Assembly (NCBI RefSeq): GCF_040796495.1
Contig: NZ_JBFNQN010000003.1
Location: 124,001-188,000, forward strand
Length of the DNA stretch: 64,000 bases
Direction: 5' to 3'
Source of the DNA: Kineococcus endophyticus
GTDB lineage: Bacteria; Actinomycetota; Actinomycetes; Actinomycetales; Kineococcaceae
Positions 42,359 to 50,473 of the stretch are shown here, one piece after another. Numbering within the stretch: the first letter of the stretch is position 1; the number at the start of each line of letters is the position of its first letter. The notes under the pieces were generated by a model that was not told the origin of the DNA, ran no database searches, and saw only the letters and a program-made list of their open reading frames with translations. The translations under genes and the position numbers were made by a program.

Positions 42359-43792
42359 ATGCCCGTGTCCGTCCCCTCGCTCGTCCCGGCCGCGGTGCAG
42401 ACCGCGGCCTGGACCGGCCACGACACGCGGCTGGTGGTCGCGGCGCTGCTGGGGATCGCGGTCGTCGTCGTGACCGTGTCCTGGGCCAAGCTCAACGCGT
42501 TCATCGCCCTGCTGCTGGGGTCGGCGGTCCTCGGCCTGGTCGCCGGGCTGTCCGTCTCGGACATCGTCACGTCGTTCTCGATCGGGCTCGGGGACGCCGA
42601 CGGGGCCGCCGGGGGTGCGGGGAAGACGTTCGCCGACGTCGGCATCCTCGTGGCCCTCGGCGCCGTCCTCGGTCGTTTCCTCGCCGACTCCGGCGGGGCG
42701 AACGAGATCGTCGACCGGATCGTCGACCGCGTCCACGGCAAGGCCCTCCCGTGGGCGCTGGCCGGCGCGGCCGCGCTCGTCGGCCTGCCGATGTTCTTCG
42801 AGATCGGCCTCGTGCTGCTCGTCCCGATCGTGCTGCTCGTCGTCAAGCGCACCGGCCGGCCCGTCCTGGCCCTCGGGATCCCCGCCCTGGCGGGGTTGTC
42901 CGTCCTGCACGGGTTCGTCCCGCCGCACCCCGGCCCCCTCGTGGCCATCGCCAACCTCAACGCCGACCTCGGCCTGACGCTGGGGTTCGGGTTGCTGCTC
43001 GCGATCCCGACCGTGGTCATCGCCGGGCCGCTGCTGGCCCCGCTCGTCTCGAAGTACGGCCCGCAGGACGCCGAGCACCTGCCCACCTCCGGCGGCGACC
43101 TCGGCGGCGCGGACGAGACCACGCGCCGGCCGAAACTGCTCGCGGTGCTCACCGTCGTGCTGCTGCCGGTCGTGCTCATGCTGGCCCGCGCCGTCGCCGA
43201 GATCGTCTCGGGCAAGGGCAACGCGGTCCACGACCTGCTCTACGCCCTCGGCACCCCGCTGGTGGCCCTGCTCATCGGCGTGCTCGTGGCGATCCCGCTG
43301 CTCGGGACCGCCGTCGGCATGGACCGGCGCAAGATCGGCGCGACCATCGACGCCTCGCTGCCGCCCATCGCCTCGACGCTGCTCATCATCGCCGCGGGCG
43401 GCGGGTTCAAGCAGGTGCTCGTCGACGCGAAGATCGGCGACCTCGTCGGCCAGCAGGCCGCCGCGCTGGCGCTGTCGCCGCTGGTGCTCGGCTGGCTCGT
43501 CGCCGTCTTCATCCGCCTGGCCACCGGCTCCGCGACCGTCGCGACCATCACCGCGGCCGGCATCGTCGCGCCCCTGGCCGGGGACCTCAGCGCCAACCAC
43601 CTCGCGCTGCTCGCGCTCTCGATCGGCGCCGGCTCGCTGTTCTTCTCCCACGTCAACGACGTCGGGTTCTGGCTGGTCAAGCAGTTCTTCGGCCTCACCG
43701 TCGGGCAGACGCTCAAGAGCTGGTCGGTCATGGAGACGGTGATCTCCGTCTGCGGGCTGGCCGGGGTGCTGCTGCTCTCCCTCGTCGTCTAG
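42359..43792 (+). CDS. gntP: gluconate permease, GntP family
   Basis: The protein has 477 residues with about 12-14 hydrophobic segments. GLPMFFEIGLVLLVPIV, GFVPPHPGPLVAI and FFSHVNDVGFWLVKQFFGLTV are GntP family motifs. It takes up gluconate with protons, matching the kinase 17 bases upstream. GGAGGT lies 7-8 bases before the ATG. It is followed within 2 bases by arfB. Confidence 0.94.
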   Translation: MPVSVPSLVPAAVQTAAWTGHDTRLVVAALLGIAVVVVTVSWAKLNAFIALLLGSAVLGLVAGLSVSDIVTSFSIGLGDADGAAGGAGKTFADVGILVALGAVLGRFLADSGGANEIVDRIVDRVHGKALPWALAGAAALVGLPMFFEIGLVLLVPIVLLVVKRTGRPVLALGIPALAGLSVLHGFVPPHPGPLVAIANLNADLGLTLGFGLLLAIPTVVIAGPLLAPLVSKYGPQDAEHLPTSGGDLGGADETTRRPKLLAVLTVVLLPVVLMLARAVAEIVSGKGNAVHDLLYALGTPLVALLIGVLVAIPLLGTAVGMDRRKIGATIDASLPPIASTLLIIAAGGGFKQVLVDAKIGDLVGQQAAALALSPLVLGWLVAVFIRLATGSATVATITAAGIVAPLAGDLSANHLALLALSIGAGSLFFSHVNDVGFWLVKQFFGLTVGQTLKSWSVMETVISVCGLAGVLLLSLVV

Positions 43793-43794
43793 CC

Positions 43795-44214
43795 GTGGAC
43801 CTCGTCGTCAACCGCCGGGTCACCGTCCCCGAGGCCGAGCTGCGCGAGCGGTTCTCCCGGTCGTCGGGACCCGGCGGGCAGGGGGTCAACACCACCGACT
43901 CCCGCGTGGAGCTGTCGTTCGACCTCCTCCGCTCACCGTCCGTGCCGCGGGACCTGCGCGAGCGCGCCCTGGAGCGGCTCGAGGCCCGGCTCGTCGACGG
44001 GGTCGTCACGGTGGCGGCGTCCGAGCACCGCGCGCAGCTGCGCAACCGGGCGGCGGCCGCGGAGCGGTTGCGGTCGCTGCTGGCGCTCGCCTTCGCCCCA
44101 CCCCCGGCCTCCCGCCGCGCCACCCGCCCCACCCGCGGGTCCCAGCGCCGCCGCCTGGACGGCAAGCGCCGCCGCGGCGAGACCAAGCGCCTGCGCCGCT
44201 CCTCCGACGACTGA
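43795..44214 (+). CDS. arfB: peptidyl-tRNA hydrolase ArfB (ribosome rescue)
   Basis: The protein has 139 residues. The GGQ motif of class I release factors is seen in SRSSGPGGQGVNTTDSRVE, and a Lys/Arg-rich C-terminal tail (QRRRLDGKRRRGETKRLRR) enters the mRNA channel of stalled ribosomes. It frees peptides from ribosomes without a stop codon. GTG at 43795 lies 2 bases after the gntP stop, so it is probably read through from the gluconate genes. Confidence 0.93.
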   Translation: MDLVVNRRVTVPEAELRERFSRSSGPGGQGVNTTDSRVELSFDLLRSPSVPRDLRERALERLEARLVDGVVTVAASEHRAQLRNRAAAAERLRSLLALAFAPPPASRRATRPTRGSQRRRLDGKRRRGETKRLRRSSDD

Positions 44215-44247
44215 CCTGCGCCCGCGCTTGCCGTGCCGTCCCGGGGA

Positions 44248-44382
44248 GGGCTCGTCGTCACGTCGGGCTCCCAGGTCGAGCGCGATGCTGGAGCCGGCGC
44301 GCAGCGCCGGACGACGAGCCCACCCGAGTCCGGATCGTCGTCACGAAGGGCCGGACCTAGCGGCCCCCTGCGACGACGATCC
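44248..44382. repeat. two adjacent palindromic repeats between arfB and mutY
   Basis: The first unit has 12-base arms GGGCTCGTCGTC (44248-44259) and its complement (44310-44321), and holds the core 44278-44312 shared with 28026-28060. The second unit has 11-base arms GGATCGTCGTC (44332-44342) and its complement (44372-44382), and aligns with 6608-6658. They fill the gap between two convergent genes. Confidence 0.8.
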
Positions 44383-44401
44383 CCACCGGCCGGGGCGCGC
44401 G

Positions 44402-45319
44402 TCAGGTGCGGGGGAGGGAGAAGCGGCCGTCGGGGAGGGGCTCGACGAGGCCGTCGGCGACGAGGCCGTCGAGGCAGCGGGCACGCTGCCGGTCGTCGGC
44501 CCAGCAGGCGGCGAGCTCGTCGGCGGTCACGGGGTCGGCACTGCCGCGCAGGACGGACAGCAGCTTGCCGCGCACCTGGCGGTCCGTGCCCGCCCAGGCC
44601 TGGCCGCGGCGGGCGGGGCCGTCGTGGGCCGGGCGGCCGGCCAGGACCCAGGCGCAGCGGTCCAGCAGCGGGCAGTCGTCGCAGCGCGGGGAGCGGGCGG
44701 TGCAGACGAGGGCGCCGAGCTCCATGACGGCGACGGCCCAGCGGGCAGCCGTGGGCGCGTCCTCGGGCAGCAGGGCGACGGCGAGCCGCTGCTCGGCGGC
44801 GGTGAGGGCGGCCGCGGGTTCGGCGGCGCCCGTGACGGCCCGCGCGTGCACGCGGCGGACGTTGGTGTCGACGACGGCGTGCCGCTGCCCGAAGGCGAAG
44901 GACGCGACGGCCGCGGCCGTGTAGGTCCCGACGCCGGGCAGGGCCAGCAGCCGGGCGTGGTCCTCGGGCACCTCGCCGCCGTGCTCGGCGCGCACGGCCC
45001 CGGCGGCGGCGTGCCGGCGCAGGGCGCGACGGGGGTAGCCGAGCCGGTCCCAGGCCCGCACGGCGTCCCCGGGCGCGGCGTCGGCGAGGTCCGAGGGCGT
45101 GGGCCAGCGCTCCATCCAGGCCAGCCACTGCGGCAGGACCCGGGCGACGGGCGTCTGCTGCAGCATCACCTCGCTCACCAGCACACCCCACGGGGTGCGG
45201 TCGGCGGCCCGCCACGGCAGGTCGCGCGCGTGGTCGGCGTACCAGTCGAGGACGCGGGTGTGCAGGTCGTCCAGGTCATGGATGTCGTCGGGGCCTGCGT
45301 CGGCGGGGGCGGTGCTCAT
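44402..45319 (-). CDS. mutY: A/G-specific adenine glycosylase
   Basis: The protein has 305 residues. It removes adenine paired with 8-oxoguanine. The HhH-GPD motif is LPGVGTYTAAAVASFAFG with catalytic Asp in VVDTNVRRV, and the N-terminal VSEVMLQQTPV is the MutY catalytic-Glu region. The iron-sulfur site is C-x6-C-x2-C-x5-C (CTARSPRC, CPLLDRC). The C-terminal part is short, with no clear NUDIX-type domain, as in other actinobacterial MutY proteins. ATG at 45319 is used; an in-frame GTG six codons upstream is possible. Confidence 0.95.
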   Translation of the reverse strand: MSTAPADAGPDDIHDLDDLHTRVLDWYADHARDLPWRAADRTPWGVLVSEVMLQQTPVARVLPQWLAWMERWPTPSDLADAAPGDAVRAWDRLGYPRRALRRHAAAGAVRAEHGGEVPEDHARLLALPGVGTYTAAAVASFAFGQRHAVVDTNVRRVHARAVTGAAEPAAALTAAEQRLAVALLPEDAPTAARWAVAVMELGALVCTARSPRCDDCPLLDRCAWVLAGRPAHDGPARRGQAWAGTDRQVRGKLLSVLRGSADPVTADELAACWADDRQRARCLDGLVADGLVEPLPDGRFSLPRT

Positions 45320-45380
45320 CGCGCTGGATCGTCGCACGGCGGCCGCGGCGCGCCTCCACCAGCGGGGTCGGGACGGCGCC

Positions 45381-45386
45381 TACCTT
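45381..45386 (+). promoter_or_regulatory. -10 box, leaderless promoter of the secreted-domain gene
   Basis: TACCTT ends 6 bases before the GTG at 45393. Confidence 0.5.
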
Positions 45387-45392
45387 CACCCG

Positions 45393-46082
45393 GTGAGCAG
45401 CGTCCTGCACCCGGTCGGCCCGGAGGACAAGGGCACCTACTGGCGACGACGCCTCGTGGTCGTGCTCGCACTCGTCGTAGTCATCGTCCTCGTCGCCCTG
45501 GGCGTCCGGGCCCTCACCACGTCGGACGACGCTGCGGCGCAGGGGCCGACGAAGCTCGACCCGAGCACGGTGGCCACCACCGACGCCCAGACCCCCACGG
45601 GCAGCCCCAGCGGTTCACCGTCCGGCACGTCCGCCACGGACACGACGGCGTCCACCGCGACGACGGGGGCCACGGACACCGCGGGAGCCACCGCGTGCTC
45701 GGAGCAGTCGCTCGCCGCCACGCTCCGCACCGACGCCACGGCCTACGGCCCCGGGAAGACGCCGAAGATCGTCCTCGAGGTCGAGAACACCTCGCAGACC
45801 CCGTGCACGCTCGAGACCAGCAGCGCCGTCCGCGTGGTGACGATCACCGCTGCCGGCGGCGCGCAGGTCTGGTCCAACGCCGACTGCCAGAGCAAGGGCG
45901 AGACGGCGACCGACGTGGTCGCCCCGGGGGAGAAGCTCACCAAGACCACGACGTGGTCGCGCCAGCGCTCGGCGGCGGGGTGCCCCACCGGCCAGACGGC
46001 CGTGGATCCCGGCAGCTACACCGCCAGCGCCACGTGGGACGGTGTCGTCGCCACGCAGGTCACCTTCACCCTCGCGGGCTGA
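45393..46082 (+). CDS. membrane-anchored protein with external Ig-like domain
   Basis: The protein has 229 residues. One hydrophobic helix (about residues 20-41) follows a basic YWRRR start. A Thr/Ser/Gly-rich linker (about 45-98) leads to a beta-rich domain with four Cys residues (ACSEQ, TPCTLE, DCQSK, GCPTG), which could form two disulfides outside the cell. No family was recognised. It lies between mutY and disA, and a TACCTT box fixes the start. Confidence 0.75.
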   Translation: MSSVLHPVGPEDKGTYWRRRLVVVLALVVVIVLVALGVRALTTSDDAAAQGPTKLDPSTVATTDAQTPTGSPSGSPSGTSATDTTASTATTGATDTAGATACSEQSLAATLRTDATAYGPGKTPKIVLEVENTSQTPCTLETSSAVRVVTITAAGGAQVWSNADCQSKGETATDVVAPGEKLTKTTTWSRQRSAAGCPTGQTAVDPGSYTASATWDGVVATQVTFTLAG

Positions 46083-46084
46083 GG

Positions 46085-46106
46085 ACGCCCGCGGCCCCGC
46101 GGGCGT
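46085..46106. terminator. hairpin between convergent genes
   Basis: ACGCCCGCGG (46085-46094) pairs with CCGCGGGCGT (46097-46106) just after the stop at 46082 and 19 bases before the disA end. Confidence 0.6.
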
Positions 46107-46124
46107 GGCGCGCCCGGGGGACGC

Positions 46125-47204
46125 TCAGACGTAGCGTTCGAGGATGGAGCTCTCGGCCAGCCGGGAGAGCCCCTCGCGCACCGCGCGGGCGCGCTGCTCG
46201 CCGACGCCGTCGACCGTCATGAGGTCGTCGATGCTCGCCGCGAGGAGCTTCTGCAGGTCCCCGAACTGGTCGACGAGCCGTTCCACGATGGCGCCGGGCA
46301 GGCGCGGGACGCGGTTGAGGAGGCGGAAACCCTTGGGGGACACGGCCGAGTCGAGCGAGTCGCCGCCGACGGAGAAACCCAGGACGCGGGCCACCGAGGC
46401 GAGGTCGACGAGGTCGGCGGAGTGCAGACCCGCGAGGGCGTCCAGGACGGCCTCGAGCGGGCCCTCGTGCCGGGACGCCTCGAGGTAGTCGCGGACGACG
46501 AGTTCGCGGTCCGGCCCCACGCCGCCGACGAGTTCGTCGAGCTGCAGGGACAGCAGACGGCCGTCGACGCCGAGTTCGACGACGTACCCGGAGATCTCGT
46601 CGGCGATGCGCGAGACCATCTCGATGCGCTGCACGACGGAGCACACGTCCCGGACCGTGACGAGGTCCTCGATCTCGAGGGCGGACAGCGTGCCGGTCAC
46701 CTCGTCGAGCCGGGCGCGGTAGCGCTCCAGCGTCTGCAGGGCCTGGTTCGCGCGACCCAGGATCGCGTCGGAACCCTCGAGCACGTAGCGGCGGTTGCCG
46801 GTGTAGACGGCGACGATCCGCATGGACTGCGAGACGGAGATGACGGGGAAACCCGTCTGCTTCGCGACGCGTTCGGCGGTGCGGTGGCGGGTTCCGGACT
46901 CGCTCGTCTCGATGGAGGAGTCGGGCACCAGCTGCACGGCGGCGCGCAGGATCCGGGAGACGTCGCGGTCCAGGACGATCGCGCCGTCCATCTTCGCCAG
47001 TTCCCGCAGGCGCGTCGCGGAGAACTCCACGTCGAGGGTGAAACCCCCGGTGGACAGGGAGTCCACGACCCGGTCGAACCCCAGCACGATGAGCGCGCCC
47101 GTGCGGCCGCGGAGGATGCGTTCGAGCCCGTCGCGCAGCTCCGTCCCCGGCGCCACGATCGCCAACGTCGCCCGGAGGACCTCCTCGGGGGTGCGGTCCA
47201 CCAC
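46125..47204 (-). CDS. disA: DNA integrity scanning diadenylate cyclase
   Basis: The protein has 359 residues, full length. It makes c-di-AMP from two ATP and pauses at branched DNA. The cyclase domain carries MDGAIVLD (D73-G74-A75) and TRHRTAE (R106-H107-R108). A central helical spine is followed by a C-terminal HhH DNA-binding domain ([15 protein letters not shown]). GTG at 47204 has GGAGG 9 bases upstream. It lies downstream of radA in the same direction. Confidence 0.97.
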   Translation of the reverse strand: MVDRTPEEVLRATLAIVAPGTELRDGLERILRGRTGALIVLGFDRVVDSLSTGGFTLDVEFSATRLRELAKMDGAIVLDRDVSRILRAAVQLVPDSSIETSESGTRHRTAERVAKQTGFPVISVSQSMRIVAVYTGNRRYVLEGSDAILGRANQALQTLERYRARLDEVTGTLSALEIEDLVTVRDVCSVVQRIEMVSRIADEISGYVVELGVDGRLLSLQLDELVGGVGPDRELVVRDYLEASRHEGPLEAVLDALAGLHSADLVDLASVARVLGFSVGGDSLDSAVSPKGFRLLNRVPRLPGAIVERLVDQFGDLQKLLAASIDDLMTVDGVGEQRARAVREGLSRLAESSILERYV

Positions 47205-47250
47205 CGGCCACCTCCGAAACCTCGCACGTCACGACCACGAACCTGGGCGG

Positions 47251-47256
47251 AGTCTA
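47251..47256 (-). promoter_or_regulatory. -10 box of disA
   Basis: TAGACT lies about 47 bases before the disA start, within the 96 bases between radA and disA. disA can therefore be expressed apart from radA. The same hexamer recurs at 58113 and 58496. Confidence 0.45.
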
Positions 47257-47300
47257 GCGGTGCGCCCGTCGTAGCGGGGCGTCCCCTCCCCGCGACGGTT

Positions 47301-48701
47301 TCACGAGGCCACGAGTCGAGCGGCGACGCAGGCGTCCAGCAGCGTCTCGACCTCGTGCACCCGCAACCCCGCGGGCGCCGCGCCGTCCCCGAGCGACCCC
47401 TTCGGGACGATCGCCGTCGTGAACCCCAGCCGGGCGGCCTCGCTGAGCCGGCGGGGAACCCCCGTCACCCGGCGCACCTCCCCGGCCAGCCCGACCTCGC
47501 CGAGCGCGATGGTGCCCGCGGCGATCGGCCGGTCCTTCGCGGCGCTGGCCACGGCCAGCGCCACCGCCAGGTCGACCGACGGTTCGGTCAGCTTCACCCC
47601 GCCGACGGTGGCGACGAACGTGTCGCGGTTGCCGAGGGCGACGCCGAGGCGGCGCTGCACGACGGCGAGGACCATCGCCATCCGGCTCGACTCCAGACCG
47701 CTGGTGACGCGGCGCGCGTTGCCGGGCGTGGTGTCGGTGGAGACCAGGGACTGCAGCTCGGCCAGGAGCGGCCGGCGTCCCTCCAGCGTGACCGTCACGC
47801 ACGTGCCCGCCACCGGTTCCGGTGTGCCGGAGACGAACAGCCCGCTCGGGTCGGGCAGGCCGACGATCCCGTCCTCGCCGAGCTCGAAGCAGCCGACCTC
47901 GTCCGTGGGGCCGTACCGGTTCTTCACGGCGCGCAGCAGCCGCAGGCGCGAGTGGCGCTCGCCCTCGAACTGGCAGACGACGTCGACCAGGTGCTCCAGC
48001 GTCCGCGGCCCCGCGATGGAGCCGTCCTTGGTCACGTGCCCCACGAGCAGCGTGGCGAGCGCCCGCCGCTTGGCGACGCCGATCAGCGCCCCGGCGACCT
48101 CGCGCACCTGCGAGACCCCGCCGGCCGCCCCGTCCACCTCGCCGGAGGCGATCGTCTGCACGGAGTCGACGACCAGCAGGTCGGGGTTCGAGTGCTCCAC
48201 GTGGCCGAGGACCGTCGCGAGGTCCGTCTCGGAGGTCAGCAGCAACCGCGGGCGCAGCGCCCCGATCCGCTCGGCCCGCAGCCGCACCTGCGCCGCGGAC
48301 TCCTCGGCCGTGACGTACAGGACGGTGCGGCCCGTCGCGGCCGCGCGGGAGGCGGCGTCGAGCAGGAGCGTCGACTTGCCCACGCCCGGCTCGCCCGCCA
48401 TGAGGACGACCGCGCCGGGCACCAGACCGCCGCCCAGGACGCGGTCGAACTCGTCGACGCCCGTGGGCGTCGCCCGGGCGGCCTCGACGTCGACCTCGGC
48501 GATGGGGCGGGCCGGTTCGCGCACGGGGGCCGCCGTCGTCGTGCGGACGGTGACCGCCCCGACCTCCTCGACCGTGCCCCACGCCTGGCACTCCCCGCAG
48601 CGGCCGACCCACTTGGCCGTCGTCCAGCCGCACTCGGCGCACTTGTAGGCCGGACGGGACTTCGCGGACGAACCACGGGCGGTCGAGCTCTTCGCAGGCA
48701 C
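47301..48701 (-). CDS. radA: DNA repair protein RadA
   Basis: The protein has 466 residues from GTG 48701. A zinc finger has C21, C24, C35 and C38 (CAECG, CGEC). The RecA-like core has Walker A GEPGVGKST and the RadA motif KNRYG (usually KNRFG). A C-terminal Lon-protease-like domain includes PSVDLAVALAVASA. It moves branches in recombination and is functionally linked to DisA. The start is placed by TACGGT ending 7 bases upstream; an earlier frame lacks this. Confidence 0.96.
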   Translation of the reverse strand: MPAKSSTARGSSAKSRPAYKCAECGWTTAKWVGRCGECQAWGTVEEVGAVTVRTTTAAPVREPARPIAEVDVEAARATPTGVDEFDRVLGGGLVPGAVVLMAGEPGVGKSTLLLDAASRAAATGRTVLYVTAEESAAQVRLRAERIGALRPRLLLTSETDLATVLGHVEHSNPDLLVVDSVQTIASGEVDGAAGGVSQVREVAGALIGVAKRRALATLLVGHVTKDGSIAGPRTLEHLVDVVCQFEGERHSRLRLLRAVKNRYGPTDEVGCFELGEDGIVGLPDPSGLFVSGTPEPVAGTCVTVTLEGRRPLLAELQSLVSTDTTPGNARRVTSGLESSRMAMVLAVVQRRLGVALGNRDTFVATVGGVKLTEPSVDLAVALAVASAAKDRPIAAGTIALGEVGLAGEVRRVTGVPRRLSEAARLGFTTAIVPKGSLGDGAAPAGLRVHEVETLLDACVAARLVAS

Positions 48702-48708
48702 GTCCCGC

Positions 48709-48714
48709 ACCGTA
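48709..48714 (-). promoter_or_regulatory. -10 box, leaderless promoter of radA
   Basis: TACGGT ends 7 bases before the GTG at 48701. A hairpin terminator for the upstream gene lies directly behind it. Confidence 0.5.
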
Positions 48715-48728
48715 GGGGCCGGGTACGA

Positions 48729-48764
48729 CACGACCCCCGCACCGGGGCCGGTGCGGGGGTCGTG
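48729..48764 (-). terminator. hairpin terminator
   Basis: A 17-base-pair stem (48729-48745 with 48748-48764) lies just past the end of the small membrane protein gene and before the radA promoter. Confidence 0.75.
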
Positions 48765-48794
48765 GCGGAGCGGACGGGCCGGTCGGGCCACCGG

Positions 48795-49160
48795 TCAGGT
48801 GCCGTAGAGGACCTTCATGGTCGTCATGAGGATGCCGAGCGTGGCCATCACGAAGCTGGGCACGAAGGCGAGGATCGCGGCGCCGATGCTGCCGCTCTTG
48901 CGGTAGAGCAGGTAGGCCGAGAAGACCATGACGAGCGCGCCGACGAGGGTGAACGTCAGGCCCACCGCGATCCGGCCGCCGGGGGCCGCCTCGTACGGGT
49001 CCGAGCCCAGCAGCAGCAGCGGGACGACCCCGGACAGGACGAGGCCGACGACCCAGATGGCCAGCGCGGCGACGGTCCCGCCGTTCGGCTTGGACCACTT
49101 GATGGGGGCGATGGCCCGCTGTTCCTCGTGCTGGACCGGCGGGGTGGCGTGCGCGCTCAT
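48795..49160 (-). CDS. small three-span membrane protein
   Basis: The protein has 121 residues with hydrophobic segments near 29-50, 63-84 and 90-112, ending in ATLGILMTTMKVLYGT. The N-terminal 25 residues are polar. ATG at 49160 has GGAGG only 1-5 bases upstream and GATGAT 6 bases upstream. No family was recognised. It is followed by a strong terminator. Confidence 0.72.
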   Translation of the reverse strand: MSAHATPPVQHEEQRAIAPIKWSKPNGGTVAALAIWVVGLVLSGVVPLLLLGSDPYEAAPGGRIAVGLTFTLVGALVMVFSAYLLYRKSGSIGAAILAFVPSFVMATLGILMTTMKVLYGT

Positions 49161-49240
49161 GCCTCCATCATCCACGCTCGTGACCCTCCGCGGCGACCCA
49201 GGTGCACCGTGCGTCGTGCCGCGGCTCCTACGCCGGGCGG

Positions 49241-50473
49241 GTGAGCGGGCTCCGGAGCCCGCGCGGGACCGCCGACACCACAGGGGTGACCGCACCGCGC
49301 CGAGCAGGCAGCCTGCTGCCCCGGCCCTTCGCGGCGGACCTGGAACGGGAGTTCCAGGTGGCGCGCAACGCCTCCCGGTCGCGGTGGTTCGTCCCGACGG
49401 CTCTGCTCGGGCTCGTCTTCTTCGACCTCTACGTCCTCCTCGACCTCGTGATGGCCCCCCAGGTGGTCGAACTGTCCCTGTGGCTGCGGCTCGGCCTGGT
49501 CAGCCCCGTCACGCTCGTGGGCCTGTGGCTGCGCGGACGGCGGATCGCGGCGCGTCCGGGCTCCCGGGTCGACGTGCTGCTCGTCGCCGGCGCCGCCTCG
49601 CTGGTGGTCGGGGTCCTCGCCGTCGTCCAGCGCAGCGCGCCCGACGCGCTCGGCGGGGCGTACTTCGCGGGCGCCCTCATCGTCGTCGTGTTCTTCAGCA
49701 CGCTCCTGCGCAACGACGTCCGCGGAGCCGCTGGGGTGCTCGCGACGATGGTCGGCGCGTTCGGGTGGGGGCAGTGGTACGTGGGGTCGGACCCCGTGGC
49801 GCTGCAGGCCACGTCGCTGCTCGCGGTCGCCGTCAGCGGCCTGTTCGGGCTCGTGCTGGCCGGGACCCTCGAGGAGAGCGAGCGGGCCCGCTTCCTCGCC
49901 GAACGCCGCGAACGCCGGCTGGCCGCCGAGCGCGAGGAGCTCATCGCCGCGCTGGCCCAGGCCGCCGTCCGGGACGAGCTGACCGGTCTGCTCAACCGCC
50001 GCGGGCTGCTCGACCGCGTGTCGGCGCACCCGGGCACCGCGGGCCGCGGGGGCGTCCTCGTGGTCGACGTCGACCACTTCAAGGAACTGAACGACCGGTT
50101 CGGCCACCTCGAGGGGGACCGGTGCCTCACGCTGGTCGCGGACGCCCTGGCCTCGGCGTGCCGTCCCACGGACGTGGTGGCGCGCTTCGGCGGGGAGGAG
50201 TTCGTCGTGGTGCTCGACGTGGAGCACGGGCAGGACGCCGGGGAGGGCGACGTGCAGCTGGCCGGGGAACGACTGCGTGCCGCGGTGCGCGGGTGCGCGC
50301 TGCCGCACCCCCGCGGCGGGGTGGTGACCGTGAGCGTCGGTGCGGCCCGCGGGGACTGGGAAGCGGCGCTGGCCGCCGCCGACGAGGCCGTCTACGCGGC
50401 CAAGGCGGCCGGGCGCGACACCGTCGTGGTGGCCGCCGCGGTGCCGGGGTCGACCGTGGGAGCGCGGACGTGA
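49241..50473 (+). CDS. membrane GGDEF diguanylate cyclase
   Basis: The protein has 410 residues from GTG 49241 (GTG 49286 is also possible). Five or six hydrophobic segments (about residues 50-200) are followed by a short coiled region ERARFLAERRERRLAAERE and then a GGDEF domain (about 245-400). The active-site motif is RFGGEEF and the inhibitory site RPTD sits exactly five residues before it. It makes c-di-GMP from GTP and should be product-inhibited. Its stop overlaps the next gene. Confidence 0.87.
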   Translation: MSGLRSPRGTADTTGVTAPRRAGSLLPRPFAADLEREFQVARNASRSRWFVPTALLGLVFFDLYVLLDLVMAPQVVELSLWLRLGLVSPVTLVGLWLRGRRIAARPGSRVDVLLVAGAASLVVGVLAVVQRSAPDALGGAYFAGALIVVVFFSTLLRNDVRGAAGVLATMVGAFGWGQWYVGSDPVALQATSLLAVAVSGLFGLVLAGTLEESERARFLAERRERRLAAEREELIAALAQAAVRDELTGLLNRRGLLDRVSAHPGTAGRGGVLVVDVDHFKELNDRFGHLEGDRCLTLVADALASACRPTDVVARFGGEEFVVVLDVEHGQDAGEGDVQLAGERLRAAVRGCALPHPRGGVVTVSVGAARGDWEAALAAADEAVYAAKAAGRDTVVVAAAVPGSTVGART

